Positions 1-8,856 of a stretch of 64,000 nucleotides of DNA are shown here, in pieces; positions within the stretch are counted from its first letter, which is position 1, and each line of letters starts with the position of its first letter. A model generated the notes under the pieces. The model ran no database searches. It saw only the letters and a list, made by a program, of their open reading frames with translations, and had not been told where the DNA came from. Source of the stretch: Burkholderiaceae bacterium (GTDB lineage: Bacteria; Pseudomonadota; Gammaproteobacteria; Burkholderiales; Burkholderiaceae); NCBI GenBank assembly GCA_947448695.1, contig CANFOL010000009.1, positions 16,882 through 80,881 of the forward strand. The letters run 5' to 3'. The translations under genes and the position numbers were made by a program.

Positions 1-108
1 AGTTCTGCGGTATCCATTACTGCAGATGTAGTTTTAACAAGCGTGAATGTTGTCACCGGGGCAGTAGATACCGTCGTTGACGTCGTACCTCTTAGTAAAA
101 AGAAATAA
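1..108 (+). CDS. C-terminal end of an unidentified protein (5' truncated by window edge)
   Basis: Frame 1 is open from the window edge to a TAA at 106-108, giving 35 residues that end in a lysine-rich tail (PLSKKK). The visible part is rich in Val, Thr, Ser and Asp and has an imperfect repeat (SVNVVTGAVDTVVDVV), as in an exported or surface protein or an amphipathic helix. The start lies outside the window and I do not recognise the family. Calling it coding rests only on the open frame running in from the edge. Confidence 0.5.
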   Translation, partial: SSAVSITADVVLTSVNVVTGAVDTVVDVVPLSKKK

Positions 109-157
109 TTCCCCGTTTTCAGTTTATTAAAAATCTATTTAATGTAAGGGAAGTCGT

Positions 158-405
158 GTGACTCATCTGATTCTCAGTGAGATGACAGCAAGTATTACAG
201 AGCTTAAGAAAAATCCAATGCTAACGGTTGCCGCTGGTGAAGGCCTTCCTGTAGCTATTTTAAAAGGAATCAGCCAATCTTTTATTGCGTTCCTGCGAAG
301 GCTTAAGAGGCTTTGATTGATTATTTAGAGGATTTAGAATCATATGCAATCTCTGACTCTAGAAAAGAACAAGAGAAGATTCGAGTGTCTTTAGATGACT
401 TATAA
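158..405 (+). pseudogene. stbD: Decayed StbD/Phd-type antitoxin gene
   Basis: From GTG 158 the frame reads VTHLILSEMTASITELKKNP and goes on with VAAGEGLPVAIL, which is the N-terminal DNA-binding half of StbD/RelB-type antitoxins of the Phd/YefM superfamily. Near position 270-280 the frame breaks. The familiar continuation FYCVPAKA appears in another frame, is interrupted by TAA where family members carry a Tyr-Glu (AY-EAL), then continues EALIDYLEDLESYAISDSR and ends VSLDDL at TAA 403-405. One frameshift plus one nonsense codon therefore split a gene of about 82 codons. The family role is to bind and neutralise the StbE/RelE toxin and autorepress the operon; this copy cannot make the full protein. 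The family match is from memory of StbD sequences. Confidence 0.8.
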
Positions 406-424
406 ACTTGATTTAACCTTTTGA
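395..424 (+). pseudogene. stbE: Remnant start of StbE/RelE-type toxin gene
   Basis: An ATG at 395 lies inside the last codons of the broken antitoxin, the overlap normal for stbDE operons. It opens with MTYKLDL, which matches the start of StbE/RelE toxins (MTYKLDF-), but runs into TGA at 422-424 after nine codons. The AT-rich sequence after it shows no further toxin homology by eye. The ribosome-dependent mRNA endonuclease has been deleted down to its first codons. This supports reading the upstream frame as a genuine antitoxin relic. Confidence 0.65.
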
Positions 425-525
425 AAATTGAAAAAATCCAGCTTTTTTAAAAATATTTATTTTTGATGTAATCCCTTTCTTTAGTTAAAACGTTAAAGAG
501 ATATGGATTTCATTGGAGAATCAAT

Positions 526-702
526 ATGAGAAGAATGATGGGTTTTTTACTTGTTATGACAATTGGTTTTAGTGCACTAGGTTTGGTGGGTTGTGCGATT
601 AACCCAGGATACCAAGGTGCTTATGTCGCACCTCATTACTATAGACCTAATGTCAATTGGGGATATGGCTGGCATCGTCAGTCGCGTTATGGTTGGAGAT
701 AA
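526..702 (+). CDS. Small predicted lipoprotein, 58 aa
   Basis: ATG 526 follows GGAGAA at 515-520 and the frame runs to TAA 700-702. Residues 1-22 form a signal peptide with an Arg-Arg start, a hydrophobic core and the lipobox LVGC (Cys23). The mature part of only 36 residues is rich in Tyr, Gly, Trp, His and Arg and ends YGWR. Tiny Tyr/Gly/His-rich lipoproteins of this kind are common in proteobacteria and have no known function. An envelope location is predicted from the lipobox. It has no operon partner, and the next gene starts 88 bases later with its own ribosome binding site. Confidence 0.75.
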   Translation: MRRMMGFLLVMTIGFSALGLVGCAINPGYQGAYVAPHYYRPNVNWGYGWHRQSRYGWR

Positions 703-790
703 TTCAACTAAGCACATCCAGGCTCAGAAAGCAGTAATCCTTCATGAATCGATTCTATACTAATAGAATTCAAATTCATGGAGGTTGGCG

Positions 791-1561
791 ATGTCTAATT
801 TAATCATTGAGCAGATTGGTAAAGTTCAGTTAATCACTTTAAATCGTCCTGAGGCGATGAATGCTTTATCTCCGGACTTAATGACGGAATTAAGCGACGT
901 CCTTGCGCAATCAGAGGACAACCCTGAAGTTGCTGTTGTGGTGCTCACTGGGAGTGACAAAGCATTTGCTGCAGGCGCTGATATTAAGGCCATGAAAGAC
1001 ATGACTTACATGCAAATGTATCAAAGTGATTTTGTAACCAAGAACTGGGAAAGAATCACCACTTTCCGAAAACCAACCATTGCTGCAGTAGCGGGATTTG
1101 CTCTTGGCGGTGGTTGTGAGCTCGCGATGATGTGTGATTTTATTTTAGCGGCTGACAATGCGAAATTTGGTCAACCGGAAATCAATCTTGGGATTTTGCC
1201 CGGTGCTGGCGGTACACAACGCTTAACCCGCTTCATTGGTAAATCTAAAGCCATGGAAATGGTTCTCACTGGCCGCATGATGGACGCGCAAGAAGCTGAA
1301 CGATCTGGTCTTGTGAGTAGGGTAGTGCCACTGGCTCAGTTGCGTGAAGAGGCTTTAAAGACGGCTGAAAAAATATCACACATGTCATTGCCCATTTTGA
1401 TGATGGCAAAGGAATCAGTTAATCGTTCCTATGAGTCTACTTTGGCAGAGGGCATTCGTTTTGAGAGACGACTCTTCCATTCAGCATTTGCCACAGAAGA
1501 TCAAAAAGAAGGAATGGCAGCTTTTGTAGAAAAAAGAAAAGCCGATTTTAAGAATCAGTAA
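791..1561 (+). CDS. Enoyl-CoA hydratase (crotonase family)
   Basis: A 256-aa crotonase-fold protein that hydrates 2-enoyl-CoA to 3-hydroxyacyl-CoA in fatty-acid or amino-acid degradation in the cytoplasm. Visible motifs are the oxyanion-hole segment AFAAGADIKAM, the glycine-rich FALGGGCELAMMCD with the first catalytic Glu, and PEINLGILPGAGGTQRL with the second, so both catalytic glutamates are present. I chose ATG 791 over the in-frame TTG 785 because GGAGG at 780-784 sits six bases before 791. Length is normal. Substrate preference (short-chain, PaaF-like or FadB1-like) cannot be settled from sequence alone. It stands as a single gene, with a tRNA-Leu on the opposite strand downstream. Confidence 0.9.
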   Translation: MSNLIIEQIGKVQLITLNRPEAMNALSPDLMTELSDVLAQSEDNPEVAVVVLTGSDKAFAAGADIKAMKDMTYMQMYQSDFVTKNWERITTFRKPTIAAVAGFALGGGCELAMMCDFILAADNAKFGQPEINLGILPGAGGTQRLTRFIGKSKAMEMVLTGRMMDAQEAERSGLVSRVVPLAQLREEALKTAEKISHMSLPILMMAKESVNRSYESTLAEGIRFERRLFHSAFATEDQKEGMAAFVEKRKADFKNQ

Positions 1562-1574
1562 TTCAGAATTACTG

Positions 1575-1661
1575 TGGTGCCCAAGAGGAGACTCGAACTC
1601 CTATGACTGTTACATCGCCAGCACCTGAAGCTGGTGCGTCTACCAATTTCGCCACCTGGGC
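1575..1661 (-). tRNA. tRNA-Leu, anticodon CAG
   Basis: Read on the minus strand from 1661, the acceptor arm GCCCAGG pairs with CTTGGGC before an encoded ACCA. The D-arm has GGCGAAATTGGTAGACGC. The anticodon stem CCAGC/GCTGG encloses loop TTCAGGT with anticodon CAG (plus-strand bases 1625-1627). A long variable arm follows, as in class II tRNAs, and the T-loop TTCGAGT is present. The 87-base length fits tRNA-Leu, and the CCA is gene-encoded. It reads CUG leucine codons. Confidence 0.95.
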
Positions 1662-1710
1662 CCTAAAACATCAGGCAAGGCTGTGATTGTATCTCAAGTT
1701 TTAATGTTTT

Positions 1711-1845
1711 TTAAGCTTTTGTCGACAAAATATTTCCTAAGGTGCTGTTAACAGACATCGATTGTTTAAAGCTATTTAAAAACTGATTCAGATACTGGTC
1801 CCCTACAGAAATGCCCATGCCACCAAATAATTGATCAAAAGCTTA
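1711..1845 (-). pseudogene. Possible C-terminal gene remnant
   Basis: On the minus strand, after a TAA just past the PIN gene, an open stretch encodes AFDQLFGGMGISVGDQYLNQ followed by a Ser/Asn-rich tail ending ILSTKA at a TAA (1711-1713). The composition looks like real protein rather than random intergenic sequence. The only ATG inside it (1818) would give 35 aa and lacks a clear ribosome binding site. It may be the tail of a deleted gene. I do not recognise a family. Confidence 0.25.
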
Positions 1846-1854
1846 AATTCTTGT

Positions 1855-2274
1855 CTACAGAAACTCTTCACGTGGATACTGTTTTAAAGTTTGGACCTGA
1901 AATTTTTGTAATTTTTTGCGCAGTACTAGCAGGTCTTTATCTTTTGTAATCAGACAACACGGTGCAACTTCTACTGCTAGTTCAACAAAAATCTGATCAT
2001 CTGGATCACTACACTTGATTCCTGAGTTGTTTTTTTGTGGCGCTTGCCATGTTAATAAGTTTTGATAGTTTGAACGAAGCAACTCAATTTCCACCACGTT
2101 TTGATTAAACGGCTTTCTCGTCAATACCTCTGCAAACTCTTCCCATATCAATTCACAGGTAAATGCTTGAACTTGCTGGGTTTTTAAGCATTCATACAAA
2201 TATGCGATGCTTTTATCTTGAAAGTAAAAAAGGTCAAGTAGTATATTGGTGTCGAGAACAACTTTGGGTTTCAT
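1855..2274 (-). CDS. PIN-domain protein, putative toxin-like nuclease
   Basis: A 139-aa single PIN domain. The N-terminus KVVLDTNILLDLF carries the first acidic metal ligand (Asp8), an acidic WEEFAEVL segment follows, then CSDPDDQIFVELAVE and LITKDKDLL supply the later Asp residues of the Mg-dependent RNase site. This layout matches the family annotated as 'putative toxin-antitoxin system toxin component, PIN family'. No antitoxin-like gene lies next to it: upstream is the divergent rnr (64 bases away) and downstream only a possible remnant. It may be an orphan, or neutralised from elsewhere. Function beyond a probable RNase is unknown. Confidence 0.8.
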   Translation of the reverse strand: MKPKVVLDTNILLDLFYFQDKSIAYLYECLKTQQVQAFTCELIWEEFAEVLTRKPFNQNVVEIELLRSNYQNLLTWQAPQKNNSGIKCSDPDDQIFVELAVEVAPCCLITKDKDLLVLRKKLQKFQVQTLKQYPREEFL

Positions 2275-2338
2275 GACTGTCTTTTTAAATGAGTTAAATT
2301 AGAGATATTCAGAAATCGAAGATAATAAGAATTCATCC

Positions 2339-4693
2339 ATGATAAAACCTCAAGCCGCATTACAAGAAAAAAAACAAGACCGTATTGGTACAATCCAAGG
2401 GCACCGAGATGGCTTTGGGTTTGTGATCCCAGATGATGGTCAACTCGATATATTTCTCTCGGAACGAGAGATGACCAGAGTCATGCATGGTGATCGAGTT
2501 TTGGTGAAGGTACTTGGCACCGACCGCAAAGGCAGACCAGAAGGGCAGATCACGGAAGTTTTAGAGCGCGCTACCCGTCATGTCATTGGTCGATTGCTTA
2601 ACGAAAACGGTGTTTTAATCGTAGCACCCGAAGATAAACGTATTTCCCATGACATCTTGATACCTCCCAAAGGGCATCTCAATGCCAAGCTCGGGCAGGT
2701 GGTTAGTTGTGAAATCATTGATTATCCAGATAGTTATCGGCAAGCAGTAGGTCGTGTAGTGGAGGTTTTAGGTGATATCGATGATCCTGGTATGGAAATT
2801 GAGATTGCTGTTCGAAAGTATGGCGTACCGCATGAGTTCTCGCAGGCCACGACTAAAGAAGCCGCCGCTTTAGCTGATGAAGTCCGAGATGAAGACTTAG
2901 AAGGTCGTGTTGATTTACGAGATATTCCGCTGATTACCATTGACGGCGAAGATGCCAGAGATTTTGATGATGCGGTGTACTGCGAGCCAATGACCTTTAA
3001 AGGAGCAAAAGCTTGGCGTTTAATTGTGGCGATTGCTGACGTTTCTCATTACGTTAAACCTGGCCATCCACTGGATTCCGATGCGATCCGTCGTGGGACC
3101 TCTGTTTACTTTCCAAGGCGTGTCATACCGATGTTGCCGGAAAAAATTTCCAATGGTTTATGTTCGTTAAAGCCAGGAGTAGATCGGTTATGTATGGTTT
3201 GTGATGCCATCATTGATAACAAAGGTATTGTCCAAGCGTATCAATTCTACCCAGGCCTCATGCACTCCGTGCAGCGGTTTACCTATAACATTGTTTGGGA
3301 AGTTATCAGTAATACTAATGGCCCAGAGGCTGCTCGATTTGCTAAACAAAAGCCGCTATTACAAAACCTTTATAAGTTGTTTCAAGTCTTAAAAGTTTCA
3401 CGCGAGAAGCGAGGAGCCATTGATTTTGATACAACTGAAACACAAATTATTAGTAATGAATTTGGCAAGATTGAGCGGATTGAGCCAAGAGTTCGCAATG
3501 ATGCACACCGTTTGATTGAAGAGTGTATGTTGGTTGCCAATGTTTGCGCAGCGAACTTTATTGGGGCAAAAAATCACTCATCTTTATTTCGCGTGCATGG
3601 TGAACCGACGATAGAAAAAGTCAATGCCTTAAGAGATGTGCTTCGTTCTGCAGGTTTAACCCTTGAAGGTGGCAATAAACCCCATCCGATGGATTACGCA
3701 AAATTAATCCAAGCGATTAAGTCTCGACCCGATGCCAGCATGTTACAAACGGTCATTTTACGATCCATGCAACAGGCGGTATACCAACCCGATAATTTAG
3801 GTCACTTTGGTTTGTCCTATCCAGCCTATACGCACTTTACGAGTCCGATTCGACGCTATCCTGATTTATTGGTGCATCGTGTGATTAAAGCAATTTTGGC
3901 CAAAAAACACTATAAACCACAGATACCAGAAGATGTACCTTTGAACTTAACCATGCCCAAAAACGGTCCTGGAAGAGTCAATGCGGCCTTAGTCAAAAAG
4001 AATTTAGCCGATGAGCAAACACAACAAGCAGCTCCAACCTCTCGAGGACGTAAAAAGTCAGCGATGGATACTGTTGATATGGCTTCTTGGGCTCAATTAG
4101 GTGTCCATTGTTCAGCGAATGAGCGACGTGCCGATGAAGCATCTCGAGATGTGGAGTCATGGCTGAAGTGTTACTTTATGCGTGATCGTCTTGGTCAAGA
4201 ATTTGCAGGCACGATTACTGGCGCGACAACCTTTGGTTTATTTGTGCAATTAGAAACCTTATTCGTTGAGGGTTTGATTCACGTCTCTGAATTAGGTGGT
4301 GATTATTATCAATATGATGAGGCTCGACAGGAACTCCGAGGAGAACGAACGGGAATTCGTTATCGCCTTGGCGACCGTGTACATGTGTTGGTGAGTCGCG
4401 TTGATTTAGATGCGCGTAAGATTGAATTTAGCCTAGTTAAAAACACCTTAGATCGTAATCGTTTTTCATCACCCATCACGATGGATGATATGGGTAAGCC
4501 AAACAAAAGGGCGGCTGCCAAACATACTCGTCCTCCCGAGAAAGCGCCGCAAGTTGCCCGCAAAGCGGCTTCAAAAAAATCTGGAGCATCAGCCGCCGGG
4601 CATAAACCTAAGGCAAAAAGTAATGCTAAGCGCACGCAAGTTGCAGAAAAAACATCTGCTACTGCACGCTCCAAAACTCGAGGTCGTCGTTAA
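2339..4693 (+). CDS. rnr: Ribonuclease R
   Basis: A 784-aa 3'-5' exoribonuclease of the RNB family that degrades structured RNA and takes part in tmRNA and rRNA quality control. The order is an OB/cold-shock region (about 15-180), the RNB catalytic domain with [10 protein letters not shown] at 202-211 (Asp202, 208, 210 and 211 match the four metal-binding aspartates of the family), an S1 domain at about 619-700 ([18 protein letters not shown]), and a basic Lys/Arg/Ala-rich tail from about 715 as in E. coli RNase R. A Gln/Lys-rich insertion sits near 545-590. ATG 2339 has no obvious Shine-Dalgarno. Its stop overlaps the rlmB start (TAATG), so the two are translationally coupled, as in many proteobacteria. 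Confidence 0.97.
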   Translation: MIKPQAALQEKKQDRIGTIQGHRDGFGFVIPDDGQLDIFLSEREMTRVMHGDRVLVKVLGTDRKGRPEGQITEVLERATRHVIGRLLNENGVLIVAPEDKRISHDILIPPKGHLNAKLGQVVSCEIIDYPDSYRQAVGRVVEVLGDIDDPGMEIEIAVRKYGVPHEFSQATTKEAAALADEVRDEDLEGRVDLRDIPLITIDGEDARDFDDAVYCEPMTFKGAKAWRLIVAIADVSHYVKPGHPLDSDAIRRGTSVYFPRRVIPMLPEKISNGLCSLKPGVDRLCMVCDAIIDNKGIVQAYQFYPGLMHSVQRFTYNIVWEVISNTNGPEAARFAKQKPLLQNLYKLFQVLKVSREKRGAIDFDTTETQIISNEFGKIERIEPRVRNDAHRLIEECMLVANVCAANFIGAKNHSSLFRVHGEPTIEKVNALRDVLRSAGLTLEGGNKPHPMDYAKLIQAIKSRPDASMLQTVILRSMQQAVYQPDNLGHFGLSYPAYTHFTSPIRRYPDLLVHRVIKAILAKKHYKPQIPEDVPLNLTMPKNGPGRVNAALVKKNLADEQTQQAAPTSRGRKKSAMDTVDMASWAQLGVHCSANERRADEASRDVESWLKCYFMRDRLGQEFAGTITGATTFGLFVQLETLFVEGLIHVSELGGDYYQYDEARQELRGERTGIRYRLGDRVHVLVSRVDLDARKIEFSLVKNTLDRNRFSSPITMDDMGKPNKRAAAKHTRPPEKAPQVARKAASKKSGASAAGHKPKAKSNAKRTQVAEKTSATARSKTRGRR

Positions 4694-5445
4694 TGGAACA
4701 ACAAATCTTAGTGGGCTTTCATGCGGTGATTGCGCGAATCAGACAAGCGCCTGATACTTTGAAAACCGTTTATTACGATGTATCACGCCGCGATCGACGT
4801 ATGAAAGAGTTTATTGAAATCACCCAACAAACGATTGGTCGCAAAGTACATCAAGCTGATTCTGAGAGGCTTCGTCAACTTGCCGGACACGATCGTCATC
4901 AAGGCGTTGTGGCGTTTGCCGAGCCTGCGTCTTTGGCTCGTAATGTGGCTGAACTACTCGATAGCATCGGGGATAAAAAACCCTTACTACTGATTCTGGA
5001 TGGTGTGACCGACCCACATAATTTAGGCGCTTGTTTACGTGTGGCTGATGGTGCTGGGGCAGATGCAATCATTGTGCCAAAGGATCGTTCTGCACAACTT
5101 AATACGACCGTAAGTAAAGTGGCCAGCGGTGCAGCTGAGACCATGCCCTTTGTGGCAGTGACGAATTTAGCCAGATCGATGCGTGAGTTACAAGAAGCGG
5201 GCGTATGGTTGATTGGGACTTCGGATGATGCTGAAAAAACACTGTATGAAGTCGATTTAACTGGCCCGGTGGCGATTGTGATGGGCGCTGAGGGTGAAGG
5301 TATGCGCCGTTTAACCAAAGAAACCTGCGATGAACTTGTGAGTATTCCGATGTTTGGCGGCGTCGAGAGTCTGAATGTATCAGTTGCCAGTGGCGTATGT
5401 TTATATGAAGCTGCTCGTCAGCGCATTCAACAAGCTAAAAATTAA
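4693..5445 (+). CDS. rlmB: 23S rRNA (guanosine-2'-O-)-methyltransferase RlmB
   Basis: A 250-aa SpoU/TrmH-type methyltransferase. An N-terminal substrate-binding domain (about 1-85) precedes a SPOUT domain with the three motifs [31 protein letters not shown] and [18 protein letters not shown], which build the knotted SAM site. By family it methylates G2251 of 23S rRNA. The start codon shares one base with the rnr stop. The stop codon overlaps the convergent tal stop in a shared TTAA, leaving no room for an intergenic terminator. Confidence 0.95.
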   Translation: MEQQILVGFHAVIARIRQAPDTLKTVYYDVSRRDRRMKEFIEITQQTIGRKVHQADSERLRQLAGHDRHQGVVAFAEPASLARNVAELLDSIGDKKPLLLILDGVTDPHNLGACLRVADGAGADAIIVPKDRSAQLNTTVSKVASGAAETMPFVAVTNLARSMRELQEAGVWLIGTSDDAEKTLYEVDLTGPVAIVMGAEGEGMRRLTKETCDELVSIPMFGGVESLNVSVASGVCLYEAARQRIQQAKN

Positions 5446-6386
5446 CTTTCTAAGAGCTCTGCTAGCAGGTCAATATCTTTTTTAAAGTTCTGAATCCCTT
5501 CGGCGAGTTTTTCTGTTGCCATGGGATCATCATTCATGTGTTGACGAAAGGCCACTTCATCCACCATGATTGACTGAAAACTCATTTTTCTGGCCGCTAA
5601 AAAACTTAATTTGGGAGTAATCTCCCCCTCTATATTTTGTAATTGCTCTAAGAGTTCAGGGCTTACTGTTAATAAATCACAGCCTGCTAAAGCAGTAATT
5701 TGCGCCATGTTTCGAAAACTAGCCCCCATAATTTCGGTTTTGTAATCATGAAATTTAAGATAGTTATAAATATTGGTAACGGACTTTACACCAGGATCAT
5801 TGACGCCGGTCATTGAAGCTTCATCCCACTCATCACCTAAGGATTTTTTATACCAGTCCGTGATTCTGCCAACAAACGGAGAAATTAAAGTCACCTTTGA
5901 CTTTGCACAGGCAAGAGCTTGGGCTAAATTAAATACCAGAGTTAAGTTGCAATGAATACCTTCAGTTTCTAATATCTTCGCTGCTTGAATGCCTTCCCAA
6001 GTAGCAGCAATCTTAATTAGCACGCGGTCTGTATTAATTCCATTGGCTTGATAAAGTTTAATGATTTTTCTTGCGCGCGCAACAGAGGCTTCCATATTAA
6101 AAGATAATGCAGCGTCAATTTCTGTCGAGACTCGCCCAGGAATGATGTTCAAAATTTTCATGCCGAACTTCACCAAAAGATGATCCATCTTATCGGCAGT
6201 AGATAAATCTACATAGGTCGCTTTGACTTCTTCAATCAAATGCTGATAAGCCGGTAACTTAGCCGCGCGTAGGATAAGTGTGGGGTTGGTTGTGGCATCT
6301 TTTGGTTGATAAGCTTGCATACGTTCAAAGTCACCCGTGTCGGCGACCATGAAAGTATATTTTTTCATTTGTTCTAATAAATTCAT
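5442..6386 (-). CDS. tal: Transaldolase
   Basis: A 314-aa TalB-type transaldolase of the non-oxidative pentose phosphate pathway, moving a dihydroxyacetone unit from sedoheptulose-7-P to glyceraldehyde-3-P. The Schiff-base lysine is Lys125 in [12 protein letters not shown]. Asp16 (VADTGDF) and Asn34 (ATTNP) match other active-site positions. The length is near the family norm of about 317. Its 3' end overlaps rlmB by four bases. Upstream, 79 bases separate it from the divergent rpiA, another pentose-phosphate gene, so the two could share a control region. Confidence 0.96.
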   Translation of the reverse strand: MNLLEQMKKYTFMVADTGDFERMQAYQPKDATTNPTLILRAAKLPAYQHLIEEVKATYVDLSTADKMDHLLVKFGMKILNIIPGRVSTEIDAALSFNMEASVARARKIIKLYQANGINTDRVLIKIAATWEGIQAAKILETEGIHCNLTLVFNLAQALACAKSKVTLISPFVGRITDWYKKSLGDEWDEASMTGVNDPGVKSVTNIYNYLKFHDYKTEIMGASFRNMAQITALAGCDLLTVSPELLEQLQNIEGEITPKLSFLAARKMSFQSIMVDEVAFRQHMNDDPMATEKLAEGIQNFKKDIDLLAELLES

Positions 6387-6465
6387 ATTAATTATTTTAT
6401 ACAGTAAAGCTGTGTAATGCAGACGAAAGTCAGTAAAATAAATTGATATTTATAGAAGAAAGTCA

Positions 6466-7164
6466 ATGATGCACCAAGATGAACAAAAAGCCCTCGTTGC
6501 AAAAGAAGCCGTGTCGTTGATTTTGAAGGAAATTCCAGAAGGTGAAATTCTCGGTATTGGCACTGGCTCAACGGTCAATTTGTTTATTGATGCTTTGGCT
6601 CCCCACGCAAACTATTTTAAAGGCGTAGTCTCCTCTTCTGACGCTAGCACTGCAAGGTTACAAGGACATGGATTTCACGTCTTTGATGCCAATGAAGTCA
6701 GTAGCATCGTTGCTTATGTGGATGGTGCCGACGAGATTAATCCACTAGGTCAAATGATGAAGGGCGGTGGCGGGGCATTAACTCGTGAAAAAATTGTTGC
6801 TTCCATGGCCAAACAATTTATCTGTATATGTGATTCCACGAAGCAAGTCGATATTCTGGGAAAGTTTCCCTTACCCCTAGAAGTGATTCCATTATCGAGC
6901 GCTCATATTCAAAGAATCCTTGAGCAGCGCTTTGGTGGGCAAGTGAGTCTGCGTCACACTAAAAATCAATCTTCCCAGATTTTTGTTACCGATAATGGTG
7001 GCTGGATTTTAGATGTGAGTGGCTTAAAGATCGCACATCCCAAAGAGTTGGAGACTGAGCTCAATCAGATACCGGGTGTCATCTGTAACGGAGTTTTTGC
7101 GCTCAACCCAGCAAATACTTTAATCGTTAGTAGTTCTGCTGGGGTTGCCAGGATTAATTATTAA
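6466..7164 (+). CDS. rpiA: Ribose-5-phosphate isomerase A
   Basis: A 232-aa RpiA that interconverts ribose-5-P and ribulose-5-P. Family motifs are GIGTGSTVN (about 30-38, phosphate loop), [10 protein letters not shown] (catalytic Asp) and [12 protein letters not shown] (catalytic Lys/Glu region). Two ATGs in a row (6466 and 6469) are both possible; an AAGAAAG stretch lies just upstream. It is divergent from tal. Its last four bases are shared with the convergent yggX gene (stop codons overlap in TTAA, 7161-7164). Confidence 0.95.
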   Translation: MMHQDEQKALVAKEAVSLILKEIPEGEILGIGTGSTVNLFIDALAPHANYFKGVVSSSDASTARLQGHGFHVFDANEVSSIVAYVDGADEINPLGQMMKGGGGALTREKIVASMAKQFICICDSTKQVDILGKFPLPLEVIPLSSAHIQRILEQRFGGQVSLRHTKNQSSQIFVTDNGGWILDVSGLKIAHPKELETELNQIPGVICNGVFALNPANTLIVSSSAGVARINY

Positions 7165-7433
7165 GCGCTTGGAGGGACATAGCCCGTGGCTGTATCAGCA
7201 CCTTCACCGAAGAAATATTTTTCAGTTTGCTTTAACAAATATTGTCTAGCGCGAGCATCGGCCATATTAAGACGGTTTTCATTGATCAACATAGTTTGTT
7301 GATTGAGCCAGTCTGCCCAAGCTTCTTTAGAAACTTGTTGCCAGATTTTTTTACCAAGTTCACCAGGTACTGGGGCAAATTCCAAACCCTCAGCTGCTTT
7401 GTTTAATTTAATGCATTGAACTGTACGCGCCAT
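7161..7433 (-). CDS. yggX: YggX-type Fe(2+)-trafficking / oxidative damage protection protein
   Basis: A 90-aa protein with the YggX signature: N-terminal [11 protein letters not shown] with the conserved Cys7, then [23 protein letters not shown] and the C-terminal [12 protein letters not shown]. The family protects iron-sulfur clusters from oxidation and is linked to iron handling in the cytoplasm. Length and motif order are typical. It lies 42 bases downstream of argA on the same strand and could be transcribed with it. Confidence 0.93.
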   Translation of the reverse strand: MARTVQCIKLNKAAEGLEFAPVPGELGKKIWQQVSKEAWADWLNQQTMLINENRLNMADARARQYLLKQTEKYFFGEGADTATGYVPPSA

Positions 7434-7475
7434 AAAAAATTCCTGTTAATTGAGATGAATAAGATTATAAAAACA

Positions 7476-8840
7476 TTATAGATTTTTAATCAGTATCATG
7501 GATTTACGATCCCAGTTGTAATGAGATTTACGCTCTTTGGGTAATTCGTCGACAGAGCTTTTTACAAAACCACGCTTTAAGAACCAATGCTCAGTTCGTG
7601 TAGTCAGTACAAAGAGTTTTTTTATACCTAGATCTTTTGCACGAGCTTCAATGCGCTTTAACAAACGCTCACCATCTCCAATACCTTGAGTATTAGGATC
7701 AACCGCAAGACAGGCTAGTTCAGCCATGCCATTTGAGAAGGGGAAAAGAGCTGCGCAGCCAAAAATGACATGGTCATGTTCAATGACAGAGAAGTTGGAA
7801 ATATCTCGTTCAATCACCGATCTGCCACGAGGGGCTAAAACACCCTCTTCTTCTAAAGGAGAAATAATTTGCAAAATACCACCTACATCGTCCATATTGG
7901 CTTCACGTAAGTTTTCGATATCCGAAGCCACAATCATGGTGCCGACACCGTCATGGGTAAAGAGTTCTTCTAAAACAGCACCATCGCGGTTGTGAGGCAA
8001 AATATGAACACGATTCACACCGAGTTTGACGGCTTTACCAGCGGTGGCTAGTAAAGAGCGTAAATCACCTGGAGGTAAGCCTTCATCACCCAATAATTTT
8101 GAAAGTTCAGGTAGTGCGATTTCAGCAATCGGCAAGCCCTCAGCATCCAAGAGCCGGTCAACATTGGATAAGAAGATCAGTTTGTCGGCTTTAAGGGCCG
8201 TTGCTGCAGAGCATGCCACATCTTCATAAGCCAAATTAAATGCTTGTCCAGTCGGAGAGAAACCTAACGGAGATAAGAGCACAATCTTGTTATGCTCAAG
8301 TGACATATTGATCGATTCAGCATCCACTTTACGAACAAGGCCTGTATGCATAAAATCAACACCATCCACGATGCCAACCGGGCGTGCAGTAATAAAATTG
8401 CCCGAAATCACTGAAATACGAGAACCCGCCATCGGGGTGTTAGGTAATCCTTGACTAAAGCAGGCTTCAATATCTAGGCGCAGTTCACCAACTGCTTCTT
8501 TAACGCATTCCATCGTAGCTGCATCAGTGATACGATAGCCTAACATCTGGCCTTGACCGTATTTCGCTGCAATGGAGTGAAGTGCTAATTGTTCTTGAAT
8601 TTGCGGACGCGAACCGTGGACGAGGACAATGTTCATTCCCATCGCATGCAGCATTGCGATATCTTCGACAAGATTTTCTAATTCACTATCAGTGGCTAGT
8701 TCCCCTGCGAAAGCGATGACAAATGTTTTGCCATGAAAGGAATGAATATAGGGCGCAACCGTTCTTAACCAGCTTACAAATGGAAAAGTATCGGGATTAT
8801 GACCCTCGTGCAATTGGTTTTCGGTTGATTTTGTCGACAT
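7476..8840 (-). CDS. argA: N-acetylglutamate synthase (ArgA type)
   Basis: A 454-aa two-domain enzyme for the first step of arginine synthesis (acetyl-CoA + glutamate). An N-terminal amino-acid kinase-like domain (about 25-290, with LVHGSRPQI and KLIFLSNVDRLL) senses arginine in the family. A C-terminal GNAT domain follows, with the acetyl-CoA loop TQGIGDGERLL and then LTTRTEHWFLKRGF. Length and order match E. coli-type ArgA rather than short NAGS. The start ATG at 8840 lies only 16 bases from the divergent hrpA start, so its promoter must lie within hrpA sequence. Confidence 0.94.
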   Translation of the reverse strand: MSTKSTENQLHEGHNPDTFPFVSWLRTVAPYIHSFHGKTFVIAFAGELATDSELENLVEDIAMLHAMGMNIVLVHGSRPQIQEQLALHSIAAKYGQGQMLGYRITDAATMECVKEAVGELRLDIEACFSQGLPNTPMAGSRISVISGNFITARPVGIVDGVDFMHTGLVRKVDAESINMSLEHNKIVLLSPLGFSPTGQAFNLAYEDVACSAATALKADKLIFLSNVDRLLDAEGLPIAEIALPELSKLLGDEGLPPGDLRSLLATAGKAVKLGVNRVHILPHNRDGAVLEELFTHDGVGTMIVASDIENLREANMDDVGGILQIISPLEEEGVLAPRGRSVIERDISNFSVIEHDHVIFGCAALFPFSNGMAELACLAVDPNTQGIGDGERLLKRIEARAKDLGIKKLFVLTTRTEHWFLKRGFVKSSVDELPKERKSHYNWDRKSMILIKNL

Positions 8841-8856
8841 AAGCGAAAATTATAGG

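Noticed and set aside
1556..1574. 19-base palindrome at the end of the enoyl-CoA hydratase gene
   Set aside because: It is symmetric but AT-rich with no following T-run and abuts the tRNA gene end; probably chance or at most a weak hairpin.
4360..4674. 104-codon antisense frame in rnr, and a similar 139-codon antisense frame at 4899-5318 in rlmB
   Set aside because: Both lie entirely opposite strongly supported genes and mirror their codon pattern; no family resemblance or start signals.
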